Assembly (NCBI GenBank): GCA_963777565.1
Contig: CAVZQZ010000010.1
Location: 1 to 64,000 of the forward strand
Reading direction: 5' to 3'
Length of the DNA: 64,000 nt
Origin: CALMEC01 sp963777565
Lineage (GTDB): Bacteria > Actinomycetota > Thermoleophilia > Miltoncostaeales > Miltoncostaeaceae
Below are positions 28,502 through 37,025 of this stretch, piece by piece; position 1 is the first letter of the stretch, and every line of letters begins with the position of its first letter. The notes beneath the pieces were generated by a model, which ran no database searches, was not told the DNA's origin, and saw only the letters and a program-made list of their open reading frames with translations. Position numbers and translations under genes: made by a program.

Positions 28502-28826
28502 GGTAGTCCCGGCCGCCGGGCGTGTCTATCGCTGGCGACGTCGTTCGCGGTCAGGAGCAGCCGGGCGGGCGGCACATGAGGGCGCCCGTGCCGAGACTCG
28601 CCGTCGTCCTGGGGTTGCTCGCCTCGTTCCGGAAGATGCGCCTCCCGGACCCCGCGCCATCGGCCGCGGTCGAGGGGATGGGCTTACGCGAGGCCGAACC
28701 CCTGAGCCGCCATCCGTGGTCGCCAGGAGACTGGCCCGGGGCTGGAGGACCATTTGCGTTGGTCCGCCAGCCCGGAATCTCCGTCGGCCGGTCCGTGGAG
28801 CAAGCGAAGAAGCTACGCGCACATCA
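28502..28826. other. Gene-free spacer
   Basis: No coding signal or repeat was recognised. It should contain the cyclase promoter on the minus strand, but no clear boxes are visible. Confidence 0.4.
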
Positions 28827-29234
28827 TCAGCCGAGCGCCTTGGCCTTGATCTGCTCGAACTCCGCCTGCGTGATCGCGCCGGAGTCGAGGAGACCCTTGG
28901 CGCGCTCGATCTCCGCCGCGCTCCCGCCGGCGACGCTCTGGATGTACGCATCCGTGTCGGCCTGCATCGCCTTCGCCTGCTGCATGTTGCGCTCGGCCAT
29001 GTGGTCGCCCTGCGCGATGAGGTAGATCAGAACGCCGAGGAACGGTAGGACGATCACGAAGATCACCCAGAGGGCCTTCGAGCCGCCCCCGATGTCCTTC
29101 CGACGGAAGAGGTCGGAAAAGACCGTGATGAGAAGCCAGAACCAGATGACCCACGCGAAGATGATCAGCATGGTCCACACGATGTTGAGAAACGGATAGT
29201 CCGTATCCGCCGCAAACTGAGTGAACAGCGACAT
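28827..29234 (-). CDS. PLDc_N/SHOCT small membrane protein
   Basis: 135 residues. ATG 29234 was chosen because AAAGGAGG lies 5 nt before it; the GTG just upstream overlaps that site. Two TM helices (WTMLIIFAWVIWFWLLITVF and ALWVIFVIVLPFLGVLIYLI) separated by RRKDIGGGSKA give the PLDc_N pattern of phospholipase-D-type and small actinobacterial membrane proteins. The C-terminus is a SHOCT motif (AKGLLDSGAITQAEFEQIKA). These proteins are often stress-induced; the function is unknown. It precedes the DUF1269 gene region on the same strand. Confidence 0.85.
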   Translation of the reverse strand: MSLFTQFAADTDYPFLNIVWTMLIIFAWVIWFWLLITVFSDLFRRKDIGGGSKALWVIFVIVLPFLGVLIYLIAQGDHMAERNMQQAKAMQADTDAYIQSVAGGSAAEIERAKGLLDSGAITQAEFEQIKAKALG

Positions 29235-29470
29235 CACTCCTCCTTTGACTCGATGTCTTTCCTATGAGGTCCGAGCCCTCGAAGAGGCCGACGGTTCCGG
29301 TCACGGCCGACAACGGGGTGCGGGGGAACACTAGAGATCCGACAGCGAGGGATATAGCCCCGCTCCTCGACGGCCCGCCCCAGGGGTGGGACCTCAAGTC
29401 GACGCTCCCTGGGGCACAGCGCTCAGCCCCGAGCGAAGGACTGGAAGCGCGATCCTTGCCTCGGCGCGGA

Positions 29471-29998
29471 TCAGGCGTCCGTCTCGGCGTCCTTTCTGAT
29501 CTCGTCGACGTCGGCCGTGAGCTCCTTCGTGTGAATGTTCTCTGCGTGCTTCATCGCCGGCTCGATGTTCGACCCGACGCCGGAGACTGCCACCACGACG
29601 AGGCCGGCCTGCCCCTTGTCAAGCTCCTCTCCGAGTTCCTTGAGGTCATGGCGGCTCATCCCCGCCGCCGCGTGCCCGGCCACTGCGCCCAGCGCGGCAC
29701 CGCCCGCTGTCGTGGCGGCCAGGAGGCCGCCGCCGATGGCGGCAGCCGGAAAGAGCGCGATCACGAGGCCCGTGGCCAGGCCAAGGGTCCCACCGCCGAC
29801 ACCGCCGACCCGGGTAGGCGTCTCGTGCTTCTTGACGATCTTGACCTTGCCATTCTCCTTGCGCTCGATGACCGCGGCATCGTAGGCATCGATCAGCCCG
29901 GCCTTGACGTGCAGGTCATGAACCGCCTGGTAGTCGGCCTTGGCGTCCTCGACGCTGTCGTAGACGCCCACGTAGGTCAGAAACATGTCAGCAGCCAC
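29471..29998 (-). CDS. DUF1269-family membrane protein
   Basis: 175 residues from GTG 29998, with AAAGAGGTGG 10-19 nt upstream. An N-terminal ferredoxin-like part (YVGVYDSVEDAKADYQAVHD, then YDAAVIERKENGKVKIVKKH) is followed by a glycine-zipper membrane segment (GGGTLGLATGLVIALFPAAA, then GGLLAATTAGGAALGAVAG) and a C-terminal domain (LKELGEELDKGQAGLVVVAV). This is the DUF1269 pattern, commonly found beside SHOCT and PLDc_N proteins in stress clusters. Biochemical role unknown. Confidence 0.85.
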   Translation of the reverse strand: MAADMFLTYVGVYDSVEDAKADYQAVHDLHVKAGLIDAYDAAVIERKENGKVKIVKKHETPTRVGGVGGGTLGLATGLVIALFPAAAIGGGLLAATTAGGAALGAVAGHAAAGMSRHDLKELGEELDKGQAGLVVVAVSGVGSNIEPAMKHAENIHTKELTADVDEIRKDAETDA

Positions 29999-30200
29999 AG
30001 CTCGTCCACCTCTTTCTGATATTCACACGTACGTGCAGGTCGCCGTGTCGTCACCGTCGGGGATTGCCTTGGCGACACTCTCCCGGGCCGCCCGGCCCCT
30101 TCCCACACTATCTGCGGAGCGCCGGGACGAGGTGCTCGCCGAGGAGGAGCAGGAGCGCCAACGACTCGCAGACGCGATCCGAGATGCCCTCGACGAGTGA
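29999..30200 (+). pseudogene. Possible remnant of a histidine-kinase-like segment
   Basis: An open frame ends at 30200 with LSAERRDEVLAEEEQERQRL then ADAIRDALDE. This resembles the helix before and around a HisKA_3 box (EExERRRLADALHD), but the phospho-acceptor His is replaced by Arg and nothing follows. The upstream part has no family likeness. It could instead be a genuine small coiled-coil protein; no good start site decides between them. Confidence 0.25.
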
Positions 30201-30261
30201 CACCCCGGCCCATTCCGAAACGCTGTGGCCAGGCAGCGCCTGATGGTCCCGATGCACCGCT

Positions 30262-30350
30262 TGGCGGTGCGGGAGACGGTGCGGGAGGGGGACCATCTCC
30301 TCTTCGGCGGCTTCGGCAGGCAAGCGCCCGCCCATGTTCCCGCCCTCGAC
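30262..30350 (+). repeat. ACGGTGCGGGAGGG module with flanks
   Basis: GAGACGGTGCGGGAGGGGGA (30273-30292), CCATCTCCTCTTCGGCGGC, then CTTCGGCAGGCAAGCGCC and CCCATGTTCCCGCCCTC. The second half matches 8965-8990. Here the module lies directly upstream of a T-arm-like piece, which closes the order seen in the other copies. Confidence 0.6.
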
Positions 30351-30368
30351 GTGCGACAGTGAATGAGA

Positions 30369-30520
30369 GAAGCCCCGCAGGGAACTCCTTCGTCCCAAGC
30401 TCGAAGGTTCGATCCCTTCACGACCCACCGCCCGTGGTCCCGCCTCACGTGAAGGATCAGGCTCGTACTGAGAAACACGTGACACCGGAAGTCCTGCTCG
30501 GGGGGCCACGCAGGGGTCAA
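30369..30520 (+). repeat. Dispersed repeat B (tRNA T-arm-like), copy 2
   Basis: GAAGCCCCGCAGGGAACTCC, CGTCCCAAGCTC, T-arm-like GAAGGTTCGATCCCTTC (30403-30419; perfect 5-bp stem) and ACGACCCACC. Then come ACACCGGAAGTCCTGCTCGG and CACGCAGGGGTCAA. It aligns with 16200-16349. Confidence 0.72.
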
Positions 30521-30644
30521 CATAAGCCGGTCTGCGCCGAGCCACCGTGCCTCGGATACGGCACGGTGGCATGGGGTGAGGCTCTGCGATGACGGCGACC
30601 CCAAAGAGCCTGGCCCAACGAGCTGATCGAGCCGTCATATTGAA

Positions 30645-31328
30645 CTAGAAGTGGATCTCCTCGACCCCTCCGGGATAGACAAACGAGTCGGCCGGCGAAA
30701 AGAAGGAAACGCCAACCATCACCTCGAGCGGGTCGGCGGGCCTCAACGCGTACACCGGGTGCGACGGGTCGAGGAACTCGATCGAACGCACCTCGAAGCC
30801 GTCAGCCATGTCGGCGATGTAGGGGAAGTTGCCGGCCATGAACCGGCCCTCCTTCTGCCGGACGTACGTGAGCATCCCCCGCGCCACCATGGCGATGCCA
30901 CCGCCGATCGCCGCCTGCGTGCGGATTACCGGCGATCCATCCAGCGTCGTGGTGGCCGTCACCCGGCCGTCGTCGACCTCGACGGTGGTCTCGCCGGGCA
31001 CGGCCGGCAGGTCGTACTCCCGCACCGTGTACTCGCGCATACGCGGAGAGGAGTTGAAGTAGAAAAGCATGTACCGAGCCGGCAGGACCCCCTCAGGGTC
31101 AGTCATGCCAGCGATGTCGAGACCCAGGTATGTGAGTGAATACGCCCCGAAGCCGGAGGTCTGCTCGTCCGAATCGACGACGTACTGGTTCATGTAGACG
31201 GGCCCAGCCATGGGCACGCCCTCGGGGAGGAGGGCCGCTGCGGCCTCCGAATCGGCGGGCGTCCAACTCGTGTAGAGCATTCGGCTGTTAACGACCATCT
31301 GCGGCGCGGCAAGTGGAATGTCGGCCAC
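30645..31328 (-). CDS. Acetoacetate-decarboxylase-superfamily-like protein
   Basis: 227 residues from GTG 31328, with AAGGAGG 5 nt before it. The sequence is beta-rich throughout (LLPEGVPMAGPVYMNQYVVD, YSLTYLGLDIAG, LPARYMLFYFNSSPRMREYT) and ends with a strand-rich block (FEVRSIEFLDPSHPVYALRP). This pattern resembles the ADC fold. I do not see the Lys-Lys Schiff-base site of acetoacetate decarboxylase, so another reaction or a binding role is likely. It is a single-gene unit. Confidence 0.6.
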   Translation of the reverse strand: MADIPLAAPQMVVNSRMLYTSWTPADSEAAAALLPEGVPMAGPVYMNQYVVDSDEQTSGFGAYSLTYLGLDIAGMTDPEGVLPARYMLFYFNSSPRMREYTVREYDLPAVPGETTVEVDDGRVTATTTLDGSPVIRTQAAIGGGIAMVARGMLTYVRQKEGRFMAGNFPYIADMADGFEVRSIEFLDPSHPVYALRPADPLEVMVGVSFFSPADSFVYPGGVEEIHF

Positions 31329-31897
31329 GGTGCCTCCTTTTCGGCCTCGGGAGTAGCTGTCGGCATGATAAAGCCCGGCGGCGGTAGGTGCGGCGATCGA
31401 CGCACGGCGGAATCAGCCGAGAGAAGCTCGGCCGGAAGTCGGACCAGGGAGAGGTATGCGGCCTCGGGGATGCACCGCGGAAGGCTGCTGGAGAGCCGCC
31501 GACGCTCTCCAATGAACCGCCCGAAGTGGGCAACACAATGGGCAAACGCACAGGGCCCAAGCCACACCAACGACCACCCATCCGATGCCCATCTTCTCTT
31601 CGGCCTGGCTCGTTGAGGAAGCCGTTGCCCACGTTCCCGAGGCGACCGCCGGTCGTCGACAGCAATGCGGGTTATCCGCTGTTTCTGCGGATGTCCCAGC
31701 TCGGTGGGCCAGGGATGATCGAATCCGAGCTCGGGGGGAACGATCAATGGGTACCGCAGGGCAGTCGCCAATCATCGTCAAGCGTCACGACAACGGAATG
31801 GCGGTCACAGCGCGGGTACTTGGCATCGTTGGTGTCGTCTCTGGCTTTGTCCAGATCCTCGCGGTACCTGCCCTCCGTCTACCGAGAGGCAAAACTC
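31329..31897. other. Spacer with repeat C, copy 2
   Basis: Besides the repeat at 31517-31590 I see no firm gene. A 52-codon frame from ATG 31747 contains one hydrophobic helix (VLGIVGVVSGFVQILAVPAL) and could be a tiny membrane protein, but nothing else supports it. Confidence 0.4.
31517..31590 (+). repeat. Dispersed repeat C, copy 2
   Basis: CCGCCCGAAGTGGGCAACAC, AATGGGCAAACGCACAGGGC, CCAAGCCACACCAACGACC, CATCCGATG. It aligns with 16073-16150. No T-arm-like piece follows it here. Confidence 0.6.
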
Positions 31898-32092
31898 GTG
31901 CCTGACGACAAGGTCATCGTCAGGTTTCGAGTGGACAAGCGGGTATGGCGTGCACTCAACGTCGCTGCGTCACGGAACGACCTCACGGTGAGCGACTACC
32001 TCGGGGTCGTCCTCGAACAGGCGGTCAGCAAGTCAGCTCCGCGTGAAGTCGTGAAGCCGAGAGCGCCGCATGCTGATCGATCACGCCGCTGA
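31898..32092 (+). CDS. Small ribbon-helix-helix-like protein (64 aa)
   Basis: GTG at 31898, with GAGAGGC about 9 nt upstream. KVIVRFRVDKRVWRALNVAA then SRNDLTVSDYLGVVLEQAV fits one beta strand and two helices of the RHH fold, with basic and Thr residues where the DNA contacts would be. The tail is basic (KPRAPHADRSRR). It may be a plasmid- or element-type repressor, or an antitoxin without a visible toxin partner. Next to repeat C it may be a leftover of a mobile element. Confidence 0.55.
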   Translation: MPDDKVIVRFRVDKRVWRALNVAASRNDLTVSDYLGVVLEQAVSKSAPREVVKPRAPHADRSRR

Positions 32093-32179
32093 CATGGGCG
32101 GGTCGGACCGGCAGTCCCACGGCCCCGTTGGTGCCGGGAGGTGCGTCGCGGGGCGTCGCGGAGACGAGGGGGATGGACG

Positions 32180-32506
32180 ATGAACGTCGCGCTGTTCGGG
32201 GGCTTCGGGAAGACGCCGTTCGCGCCGGGATGGAGGCGGGAGACCGCGCTCGCGCTGCTGGGCGGCGGCGACCTGGATCTCGGCGCAGCGATGCCTGCCG
32301 ACGACGCGCGGCTCACGGCGATCGCGGTCTTCGGAGGCATCGACGTACGTGTGCCTGCAGGGGCGCGGATCGCGATGAGCGGCCTGAGCCTCTTCGGCGG
32401 CCGTGAGGTCAAGGTGCCGCCGGGTGACGGCCCGACGATCCGGATACGTGCCTTCGCCATCTTCGGTGGCGTAACGATCCAACCCCCGGAGGCGTCGGCC
32501 GAGTGA
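32180..32506 (+). CDS. LiaF-like C-terminal domain protein, no membrane anchor
   Basis: 108 residues from ATG 32180, after GAGGGGGATGG. Repeated short beta strands with the FGG signature: NVALFGGFGKT, LTAIAVFGGIDVRVPAGARI, MSGLSLFGGREVKVPPGDGP, IRAFAIFGGVTIQPP. This is the C-terminal beta-helix domain of LiaF/YvqF cell-envelope stress proteins. The usual N-terminal TM part is missing, so the protein is probably cytoplasmic. In Firmicutes LiaF inhibits the LiaRS system; the role here is unknown. Confidence 0.75.
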   Translation: MNVALFGGFGKTPFAPGWRRETALALLGGGDLDLGAAMPADDARLTAIAVFGGIDVRVPAGARIAMSGLSLFGGREVKVPPGDGPTIRIRAFAIFGGVTIQPPEASAE

Positions 32507-32529
32507 GCCGCACCACTCGAATCGAGTAC

Positions 32530-32718
32530 TCAGACCGTTCCCCCAGGGTTGTCGATCACGAAGCGCCAGGAGCCGTCTCCCTGACGGCGCAGCACGTCCG
32601 CGATCTCCGCCGCCGGCTTCACCGGCTCGCCGTCCGGCCCGGTTCCAGTGAATGACCAAACCCCAGTGACGAGAGCCAGATCACCAACCTGAGGAACCCT
32701 GGTCACGAGTGGCCAGTC
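32530..32718 (-). pseudogene. SnoaL/DUF4440-like C-terminal fragment
   Basis: The minus strand reads WPLVTRVPQVGDLALVTGVW, SFTGTGPDGEPVKPAAEIAD and VLRRQGDGSWRFVIDNPGG, then TGA at 32530-32532. This is the second half of YybH/DUF4440 NTF2-fold proteins, where xGxWxxxGxxPDGxPV is typical. The first half is absent or in another frame; the right border is approximate. Confidence 0.5.
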
Positions 32719-32782
32719 CCACCGGCCTCGGCGGCCAGTGGGGGAGGACGCTGCGAACGGCGTCGTTCAGCCAGGATGGCCG

Positions 32783-34354
32783 CTACCGGCCGCGCGACGC
32801 GTACTGGATGATCGAGCGGTCGATGAGCCACTCGACGGGCGCGCGGTCGTCGCTGAGGACCGTCCCGCCGCTCAGCGAAGGCGCCAGCCGGCGCGCGACC
32901 GCTGAGGCGAGCGGGCGCAGAATCGCGGGCAGCGTGCTCGCCGCCCGCGCGAGTCGGGCAGGCGATGTGACGCCCCCGGCGATCAGCAGGGTGTTGGTTG
33001 GCGTGACCGGGTCGCGGGAAACGGCCGGGAACACGTCGCGCAGTGTCGCGCTGAGCGCGCGCTCGAGCGTCTGGGACCCTTCGGGGTGGCCGACATTGAT
33101 GACGAGCGCTCCGTCAGGGGTGAGTTGGCTGCGAGCGAGCGCGAAGAACTCGCGGGTGGTGAGGTAGAAGGGCACGTAGGGTTGGCGGTAGGCGTCGATG
33201 AAGATCGCGTCATAGCGTCCGGTGGTTGAGCGCAGGAATGGCCGGGCGTCGGCGGTGATCAGCCGCAAGCGGGGGCCGTGCAGGTCGAAGTAGCGGCGGG
33301 CGATCTCGGTCAGGCGCCCGTCGAGTTCGACGGCGTCGATGCGGGTGGCGGGGAGGAAGTGGCCGTAGGCGCGGGCGGTGGTACCGCCGGCGTTGCCGAG
33401 GATGGCCAGCCGCCGCGGTGGCCGTCCGGCGACGGTGAGCGGTGCGACGAGAAAGTCGTCCCAGTAGTCGCCGGTCAGGTAGCGGCCCGGACGGTAGATC
33501 GAGTGCACCGCGAGGCCCTCGTTGAGCTCCAGGCGCCGCGTGCCGTACGAATCCTGCAGCACGCGGGCGTACTGGTAGGCGGTCTCGGTCTCGTAGATGA
33601 CCTTGCCGTCCGCACTGTCGGTTCGGATCGCCCCCGGTGGCACGGCGAGCAGGGTGGCGACGACCAGCGGGGCGATCAACGCGAGGCGTCGCAGGGTTGG
33701 CGCCGCGACGAGCGTCAGTGCGAGCGCGAACACAAGGAAGGTGCGGTGCGTGCCGGCGAATGGGATCAGCACCAGCGCGGCGGCGAAAGTGCCGGCAAGC
33801 GAGCCGGCAGTCGACAGCGCATACAGGGCGCCGGTGACCGAGCCGGACTCCTCGACGCGGCGCAGGGCCAGGCGCACCGCGTAAGGGGACACTGCGCCCA
33901 ACAGCAGGACGGGGCCGGCCACCAACACCATCACCGCCGCGAGCGATCCGATCGCCGCCCCCGCGGAGATCGAGTCGAGCGCACCGACGGCGGTGTCGAG
34001 GAACGGTCGCGCCGCATAGGGAATCGCTGCGAGCAGCACGCCGGCGATGAGCACCAGCCGGCACAGCCCGCGCAGCGACGGGTCGCGGTCGGCGAGCCGC
34101 CCTCCGAGCCAGTAGCCGACTGACAAGGCAAGAAGCACGGTGGCGATCGTGTTGGCCCACACGATCGTCGACGCACCGAAGTAGGGGGCGAGCAGACGCG
34201 CCGCGGCGATCTCGGTCCCCAGGCTCGCCGCGCCGACCACGAACACCACCAGGCGGAGCAGCCAGCCCGCGGGCGCGGCGATCACCCGCCGCTCGGCCCG
34301 GCCGGGGCCGTCCTGGGCCTGAGCTTCGGCAACGCTTGGTGGACGCTCCGTCAC
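32783..34354 (-). CDS. Membrane-embedded spermidine-synthase-like protein
   Basis: About 523 residues from GTG 34354; the frame is open further, to 34516, but the family start and composition favour 34354. The N-terminal half has about eight TM helices (LVVFVVGAASLGTEIAAARL, WANTIATVLLALSVGYWLGG). The C-terminal half is a spermidine-synthase-type Rossmann domain (RLAILGNAGGTTARAYGHFL, RIDAVELDGRLTEIARRYF, YDAIFIDAYRQPYVPFYLTT). Fused forms are common in actinobacteria, and their substrate is unproven; they may transfer aminopropyl groups or only bind the nucleoside. Intact. Confidence 0.85.
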   Translation of the reverse strand: MTERPPSVAEAQAQDGPGRAERRVIAAPAGWLLRLVVFVVGAASLGTEIAAARLLAPYFGASTIVWANTIATVLLALSVGYWLGGRLADRDPSLRGLCRLVLIAGVLLAAIPYAARPFLDTAVGALDSISAGAAIGSLAAVMVLVAGPVLLLGAVSPYAVRLALRRVEESGSVTGALYALSTAGSLAGTFAAALVLIPFAGTHRTFLVFALALTLVAAPTLRRLALIAPLVVATLLAVPPGAIRTDSADGKVIYETETAYQYARVLQDSYGTRRLELNEGLAVHSIYRPGRYLTGDYWDDFLVAPLTVAGRPPRRLAILGNAGGTTARAYGHFLPATRIDAVELDGRLTEIARRYFDLHGPRLRLITADARPFLRSTTGRYDAIFIDAYRQPYVPFYLTTREFFALARSQLTPDGALVINVGHPEGSQTLERALSATLRDVFPAVSRDPVTPTNTLLIAGGVTSPARLARAASTLPAILRPLASAVARRLAPSLSGGTVLSDDRAPVEWLIDRSIIQYASRGR

Positions 34355-34917
34355 GGCCCGCTCAGTGGTTGGTGCCGGTGTGGCCGATGGCGTCCCTCCT
34401 GGATGGCACGTGGGGAGACTCCGGAGTGTCGGACCGACGCAGGAAACGAGTGTGCCCCCACCGTCGGAGCGTCCGAATCGGTGGAAGCCCGTCCGCTGAT
34501 CCGTAGAAAGGTGCACGCGAGTGCCACGGGAGGCGATTCGGGCGCTCGCTGCTGGGCGAAGCCGAGGCCACAGAGCGGGGCCGGCCGAACGCTCGCAGGG
34601 TCAACATGACCACCTACGATCGGTTGATGAAGCCGGGGCGAGACACCGATCCCCGAACCGGGGCTCTGGGCGCCTGATGCAATGCCTCCAGGTGAACGGG
34701 ACCCCTGTTGGCGAAAGGGCATCCACACCCGATCGATCCGCCCCCACGGGTCGTCAGACGACGTCTTGTAGACGCCACTCAGGGGGACACCGCAGACGAC
34801 CGAGGCCGCGCGCGGGGGGGTCGTGGTGGAGTCAAGTCCGCTCGATGAGAACCGGATGAGATCGCCGTGCGGCCGCGCGGTTCCGGATCGCTTCGGGTGG
34901 ATAGGCTCACGTGCACC
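34355..34917. other. Gene-free spacer
   Basis: This 560-bp stretch lies between divergent genes. No coding signal, repeat copy or clear promoter box was recognised. Confidence 0.4.
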
Positions 34918-35742
34918 ATGGCCTAACGAGTACGCATCCAACTTCGGGAATGTAGTGAAGCACACCGTGCTCGGGGCGGCGATCGAGAACGAACAGCCCG
35001 CGCGCTACGTGGAGAGCCACGGCGGACGGCTCGACTATGAGCTCGCCGACCTGGTGCCAGGTCGCGGCGGCGTGTGGGACTTCCTCGAGGTCGCCGCCCA
35101 GAACGTCGCCTCGCCGGCACCGCGGATGAGCCCGGCATCCACCCTGGTTCCGTCGCCTTGGCAGACGCGCTGCTGCCGAAGGGCAGCGATGTGCTGGCCT
35201 TCGATCTTGTCGAGAGCAGCGCGATCAGCATGAGGGATGGGTTGGCAGCCCGAGGCCGGCCGGCGACAGTGACGGTCGGCGACGGACTCCAGGGCGTCGT
35301 CGATCTGGCCAGGCCGGGCGATCTCGTCCTTCTCGACCCGTTCCACGTAACCGACGCTGCAGGTGCCGGCCCCAGCTCCGTTGACGCGTTCGCCGTCCTG
35401 GCGGAGCGAAGCGTCGCGACCCTTCTTTGGTACGGGCTGTTCCAACCCGACGAGCCGCTGTCCTGGACGCAGGACGTCCGCGGACGCCTGGAGCGGGCAC
35501 TTTGGCGGGTCGAGTTCTCCTGCGGTGATGCCGACGCAGGCCTCGCCGGTTGCGGAATGCTGGGCGCGAACCTTGCCGAGCGGACCGAGGCTGAACTGAC
35601 ACGGCTGGCGTCAGACCTCCGCCACGCACTCGAAACCAAGGTTGCCGGCCTTCGGTATGCGGTGGCTCCGTCGCATGACGAGGCCAACCCCATCTGGCAT
35701 CCATTCGGCTCTCGCCACGCGAGCATTGGAGACGCTCGCTGA
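34918..35742 (+). CDS. RlmJ-like methyltransferase, two frameshifts
   Basis: ATG at 34918 reads MA then a TAA; dropping one T gives MANEYASNFGNVVKHTVLGA and YVESHGGRLDYELAD. These are the HxGNxxDVxKHxVL-like start and GG(D/A)YEL site of the 23S rRNA m6A2030 methyltransferase family. A second indel near 35110 leads to GIHPGSVALADALLPKGSDV, then DLVLLDPFHVTDA and a stop at 35742. The catalytic motif of N6-adenine methyltransferases is usually DPPY/W; here it is DPFH, so activity or target may differ. Corrected length is about 274 residues. Confidence 0.65.
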
Positions 35743-36037
35743 CTCGCCGCCTGGTCGGCTCCTGCAGGTAAGACGCACGCCACCCCGCGCCTCGCCCGGG
35801 AGCGAGATCGAACCGACAACCCCCACGTGTCGAGCTGACCAGACCCCCTCCCACCACGTGCACGGTCGTCGAAATCGTCGCGGGTCTCGCTCCCCGGCGA
35901 AGTCGGTTCGGATCGACGATGAGCCATCCATGGAGCCGAGACGGGACGCAAACGGTCGCGCAAAACGAACGCCGCCGGACAGGACATCCGGATGCATCTA
36001 CGGCACGGTCCGGGAGCTCGCAGTGCGTCACGTGCGC
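35743..36037. other. Gene-free spacer
   Basis: This lies between convergent genes. The minus strand contains GGTTCGATCTCGCTCCCGGG near 35800, vaguely T-arm-like, without the rest of a tRNA. Confidence 0.35.
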
Positions 36038-36613
36038 CTAGCCGCCGAGGCTCTTGCAGGAATCCGCGCTCTTGAATGCGGAGCCGAGCGAACCGCCGAC
36101 TTCTTTGAGCGAGTTGACCGTCGACTGGGCCGTGCTCGCGAGGCTCTTCACCTGGGGTGCGAGCGGGGCCAGCGCCGACGCGACCGTCGCGGCCGACGCG
36201 TTGCTCGGTATTTCCGCCACGGCCGACTTGGCGGAGGTGACTGTGGTCGTAACGCTGGTCGAGAGCTGATCAAGCTGCTGCTGGGCTGCCTGGGCCTCCG
36301 AGGTCTCTGGGGGCGGGATGGCCTTGATCTCGGTCGCGAGCGTCTTCGTGGCGGACTCGACCTGCGCGATCTTCGTCTGCAGCGACGCCTTGGAGATCCC
36401 GCCGCTCAGGTCGGTCGCGATGCTCTTGACCTGCTGTTCCCAGCTGCCGATCGCGCTACAGACGCTGCTCGCGTACGCCTTGTTCGACTTCGTGTCGGAG
36501 CTCTCGCCGCAGCCGGCCGCCACGAGCGCCACGACGACGAGCAGCATCGCCGCCGCAGTGACTCCGATGCCGACGCCACGAGCGCGAGGCCACCCTGTTC
36601 GGTCATCAATCAT
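36038..36613 (-). CDS. Ala/Ser/Thr-rich lipoprotein
   Basis: 191 residues from ATG 36613, with GAGGGGGT about 7 nt upstream. The signal peptide ends in the lipobox VAAGC (Cys about 35). The mature part is Ala/Ser/Thr-rich and predicted helical (LSTSVTTTVTSAKSAVAEIP, APLAPQVKSLASTAQSTVNS). Two further cysteines (SVCSAIG and ADSCKSLGG) probably pair. Anchored to the outer face of the cytoplasmic membrane; function unknown. Confidence 0.8.
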   Translation of the reverse strand: MIDDRTGWPRARGVGIGVTAAAMLLVVVALVAAGCGESSDTKSNKAYASSVCSAIGSWEQQVKSIATDLSGGISKASLQTKIAQVESATKTLATEIKAIPPPETSEAQAAQQQLDQLSTSVTTTVTSAKSAVAEIPSNASAATVASALAPLAPQVKSLASTAQSTVNSLKEVGGSLGSAFKSADSCKSLGG

Positions 36614-37025
36614 CGTACGACCCCCTCTGAATCGTCCATCGGATGTCGGACTCGACCGCGTCCGGAATGGCATATTCGCACCTGAGTGCGTGCATGGAAC
36701 GGTGGCCCGGGCATCCGGGCCGTAATCGACACGACGCCAGAGCCGCCGAGATCAAGAGCCACGCACGTGCCTGGGGCAGCGCATCAGGGCGGGCCGTTCC
36801 CGTGCGCTCGCGAGCCGGCTACGGGGATGCGCCCACAGCCAAAGGCCGCGTCTGCGACACAAGACCGCTGGAGCAGCTCAGATGCTGAACACGTATCTCC
36901 TGATGATCACCTTCAGGGTTTGGTTCCTCGAGATCGCTCTCTCAGGCTTTATGGGCGGCGCGGTCGATGTGCGCCCGGTGGCGGAGTGGTAATGATCCTT
37001 CGTCCGCGACGACGAGGAGGCGGGC
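36614..37025. other. Gene-free spacer
   Basis: A 410-bp divergent region between the lipoprotein and PPK2 genes. No gene was recognised; promoters for both must lie here. Confidence 0.4.

Larger units (their letters stand above)
30201..30644. other. Spacer made mostly of repeat modules
   Basis: No gene was seen. Repeat modules occupy 30262-30350 and 30369-30520. Confidence 0.5.

Noticed and set aside
28522..29025. A + frame of 167 codons beside the SHOCT gene
   Set aside because: It overlaps the SHOCT gene in antisense for half its length and shows no family likeness in the remainder.
4435..30419. Complete tRNA genes at the T-arm-like motifs
   Set aside because: No copy has a matching 5' acceptor strand (GGGCCGT or similar) or an anticodon arm at the right distance upstream.
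35780..35870. GGTTCGATCTCGCTCCC on the minus strand as a tRNA 3' end
   Set aside because: The stem does not pair well, no acceptor or anticodon arm follows, and it does not match the repeat family.
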